From an uncultured Bacillota bacterium (lineage in GTDB: Bacteria > Bacillota > Dehalobacteriia > UBA4068 > UBA4997): a DNA stretch of 64,000 nt. The stretch covers positions 20,741-84,740 of the forward strand of contig CAQWMM010000002.1 in the NCBI GenBank assembly GCA_948907985.1, in the 5' to 3' direction. Below the pieces are notes generated by a model that was given only the letters and a program-made list of their open reading frames with translations, ran no database searches and was not told the DNA's origin. The first letter of the stretch is position 1. Every line of letters starts with the position of its first letter. A program made the translations under genes and the position numbers. Below are positions 39,856-48,522 of the stretch, one piece after another.

Positions 39856-40744
39856 TATTTTTAAGCGTTTTATGAAGCCCAAGGCGGAGAGCTATGTTTT
39901 TACCGACGCCAGCGAGCTGGGCGGTGATGAGGAAAAACGCGAGCCGGAAACTGCAACCGACAATTTGAACTCTGCGGCGGATTTTCAGGAATTTGGCGAG
40001 GCAGCCAGCACGGCTGAGGATTGGCCGGCGGAAGAACCGGAAGAGGAGCCGGCGGCTGACAGCGAGATCTTTTCGACCTCTGAACCGCCGCGTCCCTCTA
40101 CGCCGGTGGATTTTGCCCGAGTGCAGGCTGAGGCTATTTTGGCGGCGGCGCGCCTGGAGGCCGAACAAATTAAGGAAAAGGCCTTGCAGGATGCGGAGGC
40201 CGAAGTACATGAACTTTATCGGGCGGCCCGGGCGGACGGCTATAACGGCGGTTTCACCGAGGGTATGGCCTCGGCGATGAGCGAGGCCCAGTCGGAGATT
40301 GAACGCCAGCTTGCCGAACAGGGGGCGGAGTTTAAGCGTTTTTTGGAGGCGGCGGTGCACTCGCGCGATCTGGTTTTGCAGGATACCCGCGAAGACTTGC
40401 GGGATTTGGCGCTGGCCGTGGCCGAAAAAGTGATCCGCGTCAGCCTGAAATCAAGCGGCGACATCTTGTTGCGTATGATTGATTCGGCCACTGAAAAACA
40501 CCGCCGCTGCGAGTGGGTGCAGATTTATATTGCGGATTGTGATACCAAAAATATTGCTCTTTCTACGCCGGAGTTGACGGCGGCGCTGGGGCATTTATCC
40601 AATAGAATACGGATTATTCCGATGGCGGATGACGAGTCCGGCACCTGTATTATTGAAATGCCCGATGAGATTATCGACGCCAGCGTTTCCACCCAGATGG
40701 ACAATATCCGGGAAGTTATTCAAAATAACGCGGGAGAAAACTAA
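39848..40744 (+). CDS. fliH: Flagellar assembly protein FliH
   Basis: FliH binds and regulates the export ATPase FliI. The 298-residue protein has a basic N-terminus, an acidic low-complexity stretch (about 30-85, with EEPEEEP), a long coiled-coil (about 90-160, rich in Ala/Glu; ADGYNGGFTEGMASAM) and the C-terminal FliH domain (DLALAVAEKVIRVSL). The start is TTG at 39848, after GGAAAGGA and inside the end of fliG. It lies directly before fliI (3-bp gap). Confidence 0.88.
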   Translation: MPSIFKRFMKPKAESYVFTDASELGGDEEKREPETATDNLNSAADFQEFGEAASTAEDWPAEEPEEEPAADSEIFSTSEPPRPSTPVDFARVQAEAILAAARLEAEQIKEKALQDAEAEVHELYRAARADGYNGGFTEGMASAMSEAQSEIERQLAEQGAEFKRFLEAAVHSRDLVLQDTREDLRDLALAVAEKVIRVSLKSSGDILLRMIDSATEKHRRCEWVQIYIADCDTKNIALSTPELTAALGHLSNRIRIIPMADDESGTCIIEMPDEIIDASVSTQMDNIREVIQNNAGEN

Positions 40745-40747
40745 ATT

Positions 40748-42055
40748 ATGTTTAAGCGCATTATCAGGCAGATTCAGCAGGCTGAAACTATCGGCCATAC
40801 CGGAAAAATTGAGAATATTGTGGGCATGTCGATCGAGGCCAGCGGGCTTAAGGCGGCGGTGGGCGATATTTGCCGGATATACAGCGACGACGCCGGCGGC
40901 CAGATTAACGCCGAGGTAGTGGGGTTTCGGGACGACCGGGTTTTGCTGATGCCCTACTCGGAGATGAGCGGTATATCGGCGGGAAACTTTGTGCGTACCT
41001 CCGGCCAGCAGCTGCGCCTGCGCGTGGGCTCTTTCCTTAAGGGACGGATTATCAATGCGCTGGGCCAGCCGATTGACGATTTGGGGCCGTTTTCCGGCGG
41101 GGTTTCTTATTGTATCGGCGGCGGTTATATTAATCCGCTGACCAGACCGCCGATTAGAGAAAAAATGGAGTTTGGCATTAAAGCAATCGACGGCTTGCTG
41201 ACCATTGGCAAAGGGCAGCGTATGGGCATTTTTGCCGGCTCTGGCGTGGGCAAAAGTACTTTGATGGGTATGATTGCCAAGAATGTTAAGGCGGATATCA
41301 ACGTAATCGCTCTGGTGGGTGAGCGCGGCCGCGAGGTTTTGGAATTTGTGCAGAAAGATTTGGGCGAGGAGGGCATGCGCCGTTCTATTTTGGTGGTGGC
41401 TACTTCCGATCAGCCGGCCATGCTGCGGATGCGCTGCCCCTCGGTGGCCACGGGCATTGCCGAGTATTTCCGGGATCAGGGTTATGACGTTCTGTTGATG
41501 ATGGATTCGCTGACGCGTTTTGCCATGGCCCAGCGCGAAATTGGTCTGGCGATTGGCGAACCGCCGGTAGCGCGGGGTTATACCCCCTCCATTTATGCGG
41601 AGCTGCCCAAACTGTTGGAGCGCAGCGGCAACTTTAAAAAGGGTTCGATCACCGGTATTTATACGGTGTTGGTGGAGGGTGACGACACCAACGAACCGAT
41701 TGCCGATACGGTGCGCGGTATTTTGGACGGCCATATTGTGCTTTCGCGCAGTTTGGCGGCGGCCAACCATTATCCGGCGATTGATATTAGCGCCAGTATT
41801 TCCCGTTTGATGATTGAATTGGTGCCGGAAGAACATCAACGCCTGGCCTCTCGCCTACGGGATATTTTAAGCGTGTATGAAAAAAATTCTGATCTGGTTT
41901 CGATCGGCGCTTATAAATCGGGCAGCAACCCGCGCCTGGATTTTGCGCTGACGAAAATTGACGAAATAAATCAATATCTAATGCAGGGAATTAACGAATC
42001 ATTTTCTTATGACCAATGTCTGGCCGAAATGAGGAAAATTATCGGGAACGTTTGA
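40748..42055 (+). CDS. fliI: Flagellar export ATPase FliI
   Basis: FliI is the hexameric ATPase of the flagellar type III export system. The 435-residue protein has the Walker A GIFAGSGVGKSTLMGM (about 163-178), VALVGERGREVLEF, Walker B LLMMDSLTRFAMAQREIGLAIGEPP (blocks MMDSLTRFA, REIGLA), and the arginine-finger region. These are typical of F1-like type III ATPases. Length and motif spacing are standard. Confidence 0.95.
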   Translation: MFKRIIRQIQQAETIGHTGKIENIVGMSIEASGLKAAVGDICRIYSDDAGGQINAEVVGFRDDRVLLMPYSEMSGISAGNFVRTSGQQLRLRVGSFLKGRIINALGQPIDDLGPFSGGVSYCIGGGYINPLTRPPIREKMEFGIKAIDGLLTIGKGQRMGIFAGSGVGKSTLMGMIAKNVKADINVIALVGERGREVLEFVQKDLGEEGMRRSILVVATSDQPAMLRMRCPSVATGIAEYFRDQGYDVLLMMDSLTRFAMAQREIGLAIGEPPVARGYTPSIYAELPKLLERSGNFKKGSITGIYTVLVEGDDTNEPIADTVRGILDGHIVLSRSLAAANHYPAIDISASISRLMIELVPEEHQRLASRLRDILSVYEKNSDLVSIGAYKSGSNPRLDFALTKIDEINQYLMQGINESFSYDQCLAEMRKIIGNV

Positions 42056-42083
42056 GTTTTTTTGAAAAAAGAGGCAAAGAACG

Positions 42084-42533
42084 ATGAAAAAATTTCAATT
42101 CAAGTTAGATACGGTAATGGATTATAAACAGCAGGTTTTGGAAAACCGCCTTGTTGAACATGGCGCAGCGGCAGCGCGCGCCCAGGCGCAGCAAGAAGTT
42201 TTTGAGCAGGTTTTGGAGCGGCGCACCGAATATGAAGACGAATACCGGCAGAAAAAAACCGAGGGCCTGAATATCTGGGAACTGCAAATGTATCAGGACT
42301 GCCTGGAGGCGCTGCACCGGGAAGAAACCCGCGAGCAGGAACGTTTGAACCAACTGCGCAGGATAGAAGAGGAAAAAAGAAGCCGGGTGATCGAATCCCG
42401 AACGGAAACCGCCACCCTGGAGAAACTGCGCGATATTAAACATAAGGAATATCTAAAAGAGATGCAAAAAGAAGACGAGCGGTTTATTGACGATTTGACA
42501 GCCGCCCGGCGTTTTATGGCAAGCAACGCTTGA
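42084..42533 (+). CDS. fliJ: Flagellar export protein FliJ
   Basis: FliJ is the coiled-coil stalk that links the FliI ring to FlhA, like the gamma subunit of F1. The 149-residue protein is almost entirely helical and charged (KFQFKLDTVMDYKQQVLEN at the start, long runs of Glu/Arg/Lys such as EETREQERLNQLRRIEEEK). Position after fliI and size fit. AAAGAGGCAAAG precedes the ATG at 42084. Confidence 0.85.
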   Translation: MKKFQFKLDTVMDYKQQVLENRLVEHGAAAARAQAQQEVFEQVLERRTEYEDEYRQKKTEGLNIWELQMYQDCLEALHREETREQERLNQLRRIEEEKRSRVIESRTETATLEKLRDIKHKEYLKEMQKEDERFIDDLTAARRFMASNA

Positions 42534-42580
42534 TAAGCGTATACATATAGTTAGCAGTAAATAGTTTGGAGGTGAAAAAC

Positions 42581-43822
42581 ATGAATGTAAATTCTATGTA
42601 TCAGCTGATGGGCGCGGTTCAGAAAAATCCGCAGGTTGTGGGCGAGGCCGTGGCTAACGGCGCAGGCGTGGCTTTTGAGGATATGCTTCAGCAGGCCAGC
42701 CAGAAACCGGCAGCCAGCCAGAACAAACAGCCGGCGGCAAATGATAAGAAACCGGCCGAAACCAAAGACGGCAAGGCGGATTCTGCCAAGGGCCAAACCA
42801 ATCAGCAGGAACAGACCAATGCGGAAAAACCGGTTGTTGCCGAACAGGACGCGCAGGAAAAACAGCAGGTTTTGGCGGCAGCGCTGGTAACCAGCCAACC
42901 TGTGCAGGTTATGCAGATTTTAACGCCGGAACAGCAGACTGAGGCGGTATCCACCGGGCTGGCAGTTAATGAAAATCTACCTTTGGCGGCGGACAACACA
43001 ACGCCCGGCGCTGGCAATGCAGCGGCGGCGCTGAACTTGCCGCAGAACGAGATTCAGACGACGCAAACCGGCCCGATTGTGCAGACGCCGACAAATCAGC
43101 AGCAGACCGAAGTTTTGCCGCAGGCAAACCTGGCAGCTCCGACGCAGACGGCGGAACAGCCGCCGGAAATGTTGCAGAATACTGCGCCGCAGGCCGAGGT
43201 TCAGCAGGCGGAACAGAATATGCCTAAGCTGACTGTTGCCGAAACGAAGGGCAATGAAACCGCTAATCAGCAGGGCCAGACCGAAGAGGGCCGCGACGAG
43301 GCGGCAGCTATGCAAACGCCGGTTTTTGGCAGCGGAAACGCCGTGCCGGTTAAGGTGGCGGAAAATGTTGCGGAACAAACTTTGGAGCCGGCAGCCGACG
43401 ATGCGGCGGAACAGCTGGCGCAGAAGATTAATCAGGCCTTAATTCAGGGCGAATCCAAAATCACTCTGAACCTGAACCCGGCTAATCTGGGCAGTTTGAC
43501 GGTGGAGATCGCCAGAATGGGCGACGGTACTCTGACTGTGCTTTTAAGCGCGGTTACAGAAAAAGCGGCCGGCCTTTTGGATAAGCACAGCGGCAGCCTG
43601 CAAAACCTGTTGGCGGGCAATATGCCGGGCACAGTGCGCGTGGAAGTGGAAAACCGCACGCCGGACGCAAACCAGCAGCAGTTTTTGAACCCCGATCAGC
43701 AACAGGAGCAAGGCCGCCAGGAATCCCGGCAGCAGCACCGTCAGGAAGACAGCCAGACGGACGGTCAGACGCAGGTTGATTTTATGCAGCAGCTGCGTTT
43801 GGGATTGATTGATTTGGATTAA
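42581..43822 (+). CDS. fliK: Flagellar hook-length control protein FliK
   Basis: FliK measures hook length and switches export specificity through FlhB. The 413-residue protein has a long Gln/Pro/Ala-rich flexible N-terminal part (about 1-270) and a folded C-terminal domain (about 275-375) with ITLNLNPANLGSLTVEI, LTVLLSAVTEKAAGLLDKHSGSL and GTVRVEVENRTP. A Gln/Arg-rich tail follows. The start ATG at 42581 follows GGAGGTG. Low sequence conservation is normal for the family. Confidence 0.85.
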   Translation: MNVNSMYQLMGAVQKNPQVVGEAVANGAGVAFEDMLQQASQKPAASQNKQPAANDKKPAETKDGKADSAKGQTNQQEQTNAEKPVVAEQDAQEKQQVLAAALVTSQPVQVMQILTPEQQTEAVSTGLAVNENLPLAADNTTPGAGNAAAALNLPQNEIQTTQTGPIVQTPTNQQQTEVLPQANLAAPTQTAEQPPEMLQNTAPQAEVQQAEQNMPKLTVAETKGNETANQQGQTEEGRDEAAAMQTPVFGSGNAVPVKVAENVAEQTLEPAADDAAEQLAQKINQALIQGESKITLNLNPANLGSLTVEIARMGDGTLTVLLSAVTEKAAGLLDKHSGSLQNLLAGNMPGTVRVEVENRTPDANQQQFLNPDQQQEQGRQESRQQHRQEDSQTDGQTQVDFMQQLRLGLIDLD

Positions 43823-43869
43823 TCCAAAGAAATTTAAATTGGGAATTTGCAGAAAGGAGAGGAAGAATT

Positions 43870-44520
43870 ATGGCATTTATGACAGACGCCGCCGCTGTGC
43901 TGGGCAAGACTGAAGAACTTATAAACACCAAACACAGTACCAGCAAAAAGGCCGGCAAGGATTTGGATACCACCGATTTTTTAACCTTGATGTGCGCAAT
44001 GTTTCAAAATCAGGATATTGACAACACGGCCTCTACAACGGATATGATGAATCAGATGGTGCAGATTTCGGTTATTCAGGCGATTACGGATATCAGCACA
44101 CTGATTAACGACACCAGCACCCTGACTTATGCCTCCTCACTGGTGGGGCAGACGGTTACTATAGGCCAGTATGACGGCACAACTTTGAATGAAACCGTTG
44201 GCACCGTTACAGGTACCGGCATGCTGAACGGCGAGCAGGTTATTTTCATCGGTGATGACGTTTATAAGCTATCCGACGTTATGGCGGTGGGCAAACTGCC
44301 GGCAAACCGTGAGCCTGTGGAAACGGATAAACCGGAGGATACAACAACCAAGCCCACAGATAAGCCGGAAACCACCGCGCCTACGGATAAGACCGAAACG
44401 CCGGTCGACAAAACCGAGGACGCCGCGAACAGCCAGAACAACACGGGCAATGACAGCAAAACCAGAAACAAAACTAATAACGGCGAGGCGCAGGCCAACC
44501 CGGAAGTAAGAATGGCCTAA
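43870..44520 (+). CDS. flgD: Flagellar hook-capping protein FlgD
   Basis: FlgD caps the growing hook so that FlgE subunits can be inserted. The 216-residue protein has the N-terminal signature KDLDTTDFLTLMCAMFQNQD (key blocks DFL, QNQD) and SLVGQTVTIGQYDG. The last ~65 residues are a Thr/Lys/Asp/Pro repeat-like tail (DKPEDTTTKPTDKPETT) in place of the usual C-terminal Fn3-like domain. The ATG at 43870 follows AAAGGAGAGG. It is shorter in its folded part than enterobacterial FlgD. Confidence 0.85.
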   Translation: MAFMTDAAAVLGKTEELINTKHSTSKKAGKDLDTTDFLTLMCAMFQNQDIDNTASTTDMMNQMVQISVIQAITDISTLINDTSTLTYASSLVGQTVTIGQYDGTTLNETVGTVTGTGMLNGEQVIFIGDDVYKLSDVMAVGKLPANREPVETDKPEDTTTKPTDKPETTAPTDKTETPVDKTEDAANSQNNTGNDSKTRNKTNNGEAQANPEVRMA

Positions 44521-44600
44521 CTTAAACAGGCATTGGCGGGCGGATTTTGACTTTGGTATGGGATTTGCCCAGCAGACAGAACAACAGGAGGTGAAAGGCA

Positions 44601-44972
44601 GTGATTGACCGCATCGGAGCGGCTAAGCCCTTGGGAACGACCGCGGCCAGCATAAAAAACAAGCAGTCGGATGCAGCTGACAAACCGGCTTTTGGCGATT
44701 TGCTGCGCAGTCAGGCGGCGCAGGTTAATTTTTCCAAACACGCCCTCAACCGGGTTGAAGAACGCGGTATTGAGTTGACTCCGGATTTGATGGATAAACT
44801 GGCTGGTTCGGTGGAAAAAGCGCAGGAAAAGGGCGCGGTGAATATTTTGGCCTTTGGCGCGGAACAGGCGTTTATCATCAATGTGCCGCACAGCCGAGTA
44901 ATCACCACCATAACCCAGGAGGAATTGAAAGAAAAAGTTTTTACCAATATTGACGCCGCAGTTTTATTGTAA
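44601..44972 (+). CDS. Flagellar operon protein, TIGR02530 type
   Basis: The 123-residue protein lies between flgD and flgE, where Bacillota carry the small conserved flagellar gene of the TIGR02530 family. Blocks NFSKHALNRVEERGIEL and NILAFGAEQAFIINVPHSRVIT match the family pattern. It probably helps hook assembly, but the mechanism is not established. The start is GTG at 44601, with AGGAGGTG upstream. Confidence 0.8.
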   Translation: MIDRIGAAKPLGTTAASIKNKQSDAADKPAFGDLLRSQAAQVNFSKHALNRVEERGIELTPDLMDKLAGSVEKAQEKGAVNILAFGAEQAFIINVPHSRVITTITQEELKEKVFTNIDAAVLL

Positions 44973-45069
44973 TTGGTCTTACTGGGAAATTGCAGGGGGG
45001 CGGCCCGATTGACCGCCGCCCGCTGCGGCAGCTAAAAAAAGAATTAGGAGAGAGAGGAGTACATATAAT

Positions 45070-46206
45070 ATGACAGGAGCTATGTATGCAGCGGTTTCCG
45101 GTTTGCGGGCGCATATGAATGCGCTCAATGTAATCGGCAACAATATTGCGAACATTAACACCAACGCCTATAAAGCGTCGCGTTATGTTTTTGCGGAGGA
45201 GCTTTATACCAACGTTAAAGCTGGTTCTGACGGTTCGCCGACTAAGGGTGGCACCAACCCGGCGCAGATTGGCTATGGTGTTAATGTCGGACAGATTGAT
45301 ATTGATATGAGCACCAAAAACTATACGCCTACCGGTCGTCCGTTTGACGTTACGATTGACGGCGACGGCTTTTTGCTGGTGGGCAACAAAGACTTGGGGC
45401 CTTTTAATAATATGAGCGAGGCCAAAGCCTTATATTTAACGCGTTTGGGCAATTTAGACTGGAAAGACGGCTATCTGGTTGATGGTGAGGGCAACTGCGT
45501 TTATGGCTGGAACGAGGTTGGCCTGGGCGAGGATGGCACCGCTCCCGACGGCGTTACCGTTGATCCGGATCAAAACACTTTTACCTCCCGGGTTTTGGCT
45601 CCCGTACAGGTTCCTTATATGACGCATACCGGCGAATTGCTTTGGCCGTCTGTGAAGACAGAGGGAGCCGAAGGTACGTCAGCTGTAATTGATTTTGAAC
45701 GCGACGCTAATGGTAATGTAACGTATGAGGGCGTGGAAGACGCGCCGGAGGGATTCCCCAAGCGGGCGGTTCTGGACAGTATGACTATTGATGAAAACGG
45801 TCAGATTACCGGTACAATTAAAGCCAGCGGTCAGGTGGTGGTTCTGGGTTATGTGGCGGTTGGCCAGGTGGATAGCCCCAACGGCGTAACACACGTTGAC
45901 GGACACTATTATCAGGCTTTGCCGGGCGCCGGCAATTTGCATATCGCAACTATGGGCAAAATGCTTACGCCAAACGCAGCAATGTCTGATGAACAGCGAG
46001 ATAATATAGCTGCTATTTCTGACGGTTTGGATATTGAAGATGCCGGCGATACCTATTTTGTGCCCAATGGTCTGGAAAGTTCCGGCACCGAACTGGCCAC
46101 GGAAATTTCCAATATGATTATGATGCAGCGTGGTTATCAGGCCAACACCCGTATCATTACGGTTACGGACTCTATGCTGGAAGAACTTGTGAACATGAAG
46201 AGATAA
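45070..46206 (+). CDS. flgE: Flagellar hook protein FlgE
   Basis: FlgE subunits build the curved hook outside the cell. The 378-residue protein has the N-terminal rod/hook signature MYAAVSGLRAHMNALNVIGNNIANINTNAYK (blocks SGL, NNIANINT), the central F(D)VTIDGDGFLLVG strand and the C-terminal amphipathic helix ELATEISNMIMMQRGYQANTRI. It is short for FlgE, and the order could also suit a FlgF/FlgG-like rod protein, but position after flgD supports the hook. AGGAGAGAGGAG lies upstream. The hook of this strain should have a small outer domain. Confidence 0.88.
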   Translation: MTGAMYAAVSGLRAHMNALNVIGNNIANINTNAYKASRYVFAEELYTNVKAGSDGSPTKGGTNPAQIGYGVNVGQIDIDMSTKNYTPTGRPFDVTIDGDGFLLVGNKDLGPFNNMSEAKALYLTRLGNLDWKDGYLVDGEGNCVYGWNEVGLGEDGTAPDGVTVDPDQNTFTSRVLAPVQVPYMTHTGELLWPSVKTEGAEGTSAVIDFERDANGNVTYEGVEDAPEGFPKRAVLDSMTIDENGQITGTIKASGQVVVLGYVAVGQVDSPNGVTHVDGHYYQALPGAGNLHIATMGKMLTPNAAMSDEQRDNIAAISDGLDIEDAGDTYFVPNGLESSGTELATEISNMIMMQRGYQANTRIITVTDSMLEELVNMKR

Positions 46207-46215
46207 GCCCTCTCA

Positions 46216-46440
46216 GGCAATTAAACCCTAAAGGGTTTTAATTGCCAGCTCCCCCAGAGGGGGAGCCAGGCATATTTCTAATGAAAGTATGAGGTTAAGC
46301 CGAGTGTTTATGGTCTGCTTGGCTTGCCTCTCCCTTTGGCGTAAGTGCAGCAAAGCAGCAGAGAGGTGGCTTATCCGGCAAAGCCGGGTAAGACGGAGAG
46401 GGTAAACAGGACAGAAAAACAAATCTTATAGGGGATAATA
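46216..46440. repeat. Multi-hairpin intergenic element after flgE
   Basis: The 238-bp gap before flbD has no gene but several strong stems: GGCAATTAAACCCT with AGGGTTTTAATTGCC (46216-46246), GCTCCCCC with GGGGGAGC (46248-46266), TTATCCGGC with GCCGGGTAA (46370-46390), and CCTCTCC near 46326 that can pair with GGAGAGG near 46397. The composition of inverted CTCCC/GGGAG units is like dispersed intergenic repeats seen in many Clostridia. Its copy number here is unknown. Confidence 0.55.
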
Positions 46441-46444
46441 CATT

Positions 46445-46663
46445 ATGATTGTTTTAACCAAAATGAACGACGAAAGATTTTTGATTAATCACAACCAGAT
46501 TGAGTGCATCGAGCTGATCCCGGAGTGCAAAGTTGTGATGATGAACCATGATTATTATTTGGTGCAGGAAACTGCTGATGAAATAATCCAGAAAATTTCG
46601 GATTATAGCGCTAAGGTTATGGATATTCACCGTTCCCTGCAAGTCGTTGACCGCAGAAAATAA
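46445..46663 (+). CDS. FlbD family flagellar protein
   Basis: The 72-residue protein has the FlbD pattern: MIVLTKMNDERFLINHNQIECIE (blocks LT, F.IN...IE), then VVMMNHDYYLVQETADEIIQKI. Small FlbD proteins sit between flgE and motA or fliL in Bacillota and spirochaetes. In spirochaetes FlbD is linked to motor function, but a precise role is unsettled. The ATG at 46445 follows AGGGGATAAT. motA follows 25 bp later. Confidence 0.85.
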   Translation: MIVLTKMNDERFLINHNQIECIELIPECKVVMMNHDYYLVQETADEIIQKISDYSAKVMDIHRSLQVVDRRK

Positions 46664-46688
46664 TAGAACGTGAGGATAGGAATTTAAA

Positions 46689-47513
46689 ATGAATATAACA
46701 TATATAGTTGGTGTGCTTATCGCCATTGCAGTTATGATTTTGGGTATGGCCAATGGTTTTCCGCCTTATGAGTTTGAAAAGGTTGGCAATTTCTTTGACG
46801 CGCCCAGTATTATGATTGTTATTGGCTGTACGCTGGCCGTTGTGGTGGCCAGCTTCCCCGCCAATATGCTTAAATCTATCCCGGGGCATTTTAAGGTTAT
46901 GCTGAATGCCAAGAAGAACGATCCCACCTATTATATTGATCAGCTGGTAACGCTGGCGCAGGCGGCCAGAAAAGACGGCTTGCTGGCCTTGGAGGGCCTG
47001 GCTAACGACCAGGAGGACCCCTTTTTTAAGCAGGCGATTATGCTGATTGTGGACGCTAACGATCCCGATCGGGTGCGCAGCATTTTGGAAAACGATATTG
47101 AATGTATGTCGGCCCGGCACGAGGCGGCGGCGGCCCTTTATGATAAGGGTTCGGCTGTGGCCCCGGCTTTTGGTATGATCGGTACCCTGGTGGGTTTGAT
47201 TAATATGCTTAAGGGCCTGAACCTCGACAGCAGCGAGGGCTCTTCCAACATCGGCGCGGATATGAGCGTAGCTTTGATTACCACTTTATATGGCTGTATC
47301 CTGGCGCATATGATTTTTGGCCCGATTGCCAATAACCTGCGCACCCGCGACGAGGAAGAGGTTTTGTGCAAGCAGATTATTGTGGAGGGTATCACCTGTA
47401 TCCAGGCCGGCGAGAACCCCAAGCTGCTGCGTGAAAAGCTGCTGACTTTTGTATCCCAGAAAATGCGCGACGCCGATATGGCTGCTAATAACAGCAAAAA
47501 GGGCGGCGAATAA
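46689..47513 (+). CDS. motA: Flagellar motor stator protein MotA
   Basis: MotA and MotB form the proton-driven stator that turns FliG. The 274-residue protein has four membrane segments (about 2-20, 35-52, 155-175 and 190-212) and the stretch GMIGTLVGLINMLKGL with the conserved pore prolines. The cytosolic loop (about 60-150) is the part that meets FliG. ATGAGGATAGG precedes the ATG at 46689. motB starts 18 bp downstream. Confidence 0.93.
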   Translation: MNITYIVGVLIAIAVMILGMANGFPPYEFEKVGNFFDAPSIMIVIGCTLAVVVASFPANMLKSIPGHFKVMLNAKKNDPTYYIDQLVTLAQAARKDGLLALEGLANDQEDPFFKQAIMLIVDANDPDRVRSILENDIECMSARHEAAAALYDKGSAVAPAFGMIGTLVGLINMLKGLNLDSSEGSSNIGADMSVALITTLYGCILAHMIFGPIANNLRTRDEEEVLCKQIIVEGITCIQAGENPKLLREKLLTFVSQKMRDADMAANNSKKGGE

Positions 47514-47531
47514 AAGCGAGGTGGCTGCCAA

Positions 47532-48350
47532 ATGATGAAGAAGAAGAAAAGCCCCGGCGGCGCCAACTGGATGGATACTTACGGCGATATGGTAACGTTG
47601 CTGCTCTGCTTTTTTGTGCTGCTGTACGCGATGTCGTCCATTGACGAAGTTAAATGGCTGGCGCTGGTTAAAAGCTTTAATCCGGACGCGGTGGTGGAGG
47701 CGCGCGAAACTCCCGGCAGTGACGGGCCTATGGCCGATCCCTCTGATGGTCTAGGTATGCAGTCCGGCGCTATGCCGGAGGCCGTCAGCCAGGAAGAAGT
47801 TGACGGCGCTATGGATATGCTCTATGAAAAGCTTAAGGAATACGCTGAGCAAAGCGATTCTTCGCAGAGCATTGAGGTTATCCAGGGCGACGGTTATGTT
47901 TTTATCTCCTTTGAGAACGCGGTGATTTTTGGCGGCAACAGCTATACGCTGCGCCCGGAGGGCGAAAAGGTTTTGTCCGATATTTCCTCAATCTTTAACG
48001 AGGTTGTTAAATATGTGGACGAGATCCGCGTTATGGGCCACACCGCCCAGGCCAGCCCCGACCGTGCCAATATTGTGGTGGAGGATAGATTGCTTTCGGC
48101 GGAGCGTGCCGCCATGGCGACCTATTTTATCCAGATTAACTGCAATATTGATCCGGCGCGTATAATCAGCGTGGGCTATGGCCAGCACCGGCCGATTGCG
48201 CCCAACGATGTGGAGGCAAACCGCAGCCATAACCGCCGCGTGGAAATTACGGTTACCGGGCGTAATGTGGTGGATGAATTGAGCGATAGTTTGGTACGCT
48301 ATAAACAACTGCGCGCCGGCGAAGCCGCATCGGAAACCGACGAACTTTAA
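47532..48350 (+). CDS. motB: Flagellar motor stator protein MotB
   Basis: MotB anchors the stator to peptidoglycan and carries the ion-binding aspartate. The 272-residue protein has a basic start, the membrane helix with Asp19 in TYGDMVTLLLCFFVLLYAMS (ion site), a linker rich in Gly/Pro/Asp, and a C-terminal OmpA-like domain (about 145-255) with GHTAQASPDRANIVVEDRLLSAERA and VGYGQHRPIAPNDVEANRSHNRRVEI (blocks VGYGQ, NRRVEI). The sequence does not decide between H+ and Na+ use. It ends the contiguous flagellar run before a 172-bp gap. Confidence 0.93.
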   Translation: MMKKKKSPGGANWMDTYGDMVTLLLCFFVLLYAMSSIDEVKWLALVKSFNPDAVVEARETPGSDGPMADPSDGLGMQSGAMPEAVSQEEVDGAMDMLYEKLKEYAEQSDSSQSIEVIQGDGYVFISFENAVIFGGNSYTLRPEGEKVLSDISSIFNEVVKYVDEIRVMGHTAQASPDRANIVVEDRLLSAERAAMATYFIQINCNIDPARIISVGYGQHRPIAPNDVEANRSHNRRVEITVTGRNVVDELSDSLVRYKQLRAGEAASETDEL

Positions 48351-48522
48351 GTGAACACTTAATGAAGCCAAGTCTGAAAGACGCCGGCTGAATTTAGCGA
48401 CACGAAGTTAGTCCAGTCCGCTGGATGTGAACTTATCCATTCGACTTTAGGCGAATGGAAACCTTAAAAACACTTAATGAAATCGAGCCGGGAAAACGCT
48501 GTCAAAAGGTGGTGGGTGATTA
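48351..48522. repeat. Repeat-like noncoding segment between motB and flhB
   Basis: The gap has no ORF with a ribosome binding site. It holds TTAAGTG-AA-CACTTAA (48348-48363), TCCAG/CTGGA near 48412-48424, CCATTCG with CGAATGG near 48437-48459, and a 12-bp direct repeat ACACTTAATGAA (about 48355 and 48471). It occupies the place where fliL, fliM, fliN/Y and fliO-R normally lie. Confidence 0.45.

Noticed and set aside
40595..41839. Long minus-strand ORF (414 codons) opposite fliI
   Set aside because: It lies entirely opposite a gene with full motifs. Codon bias of GC-rich genes leaves the antisense frame open, and no ribosome binding site or known domain is seen.
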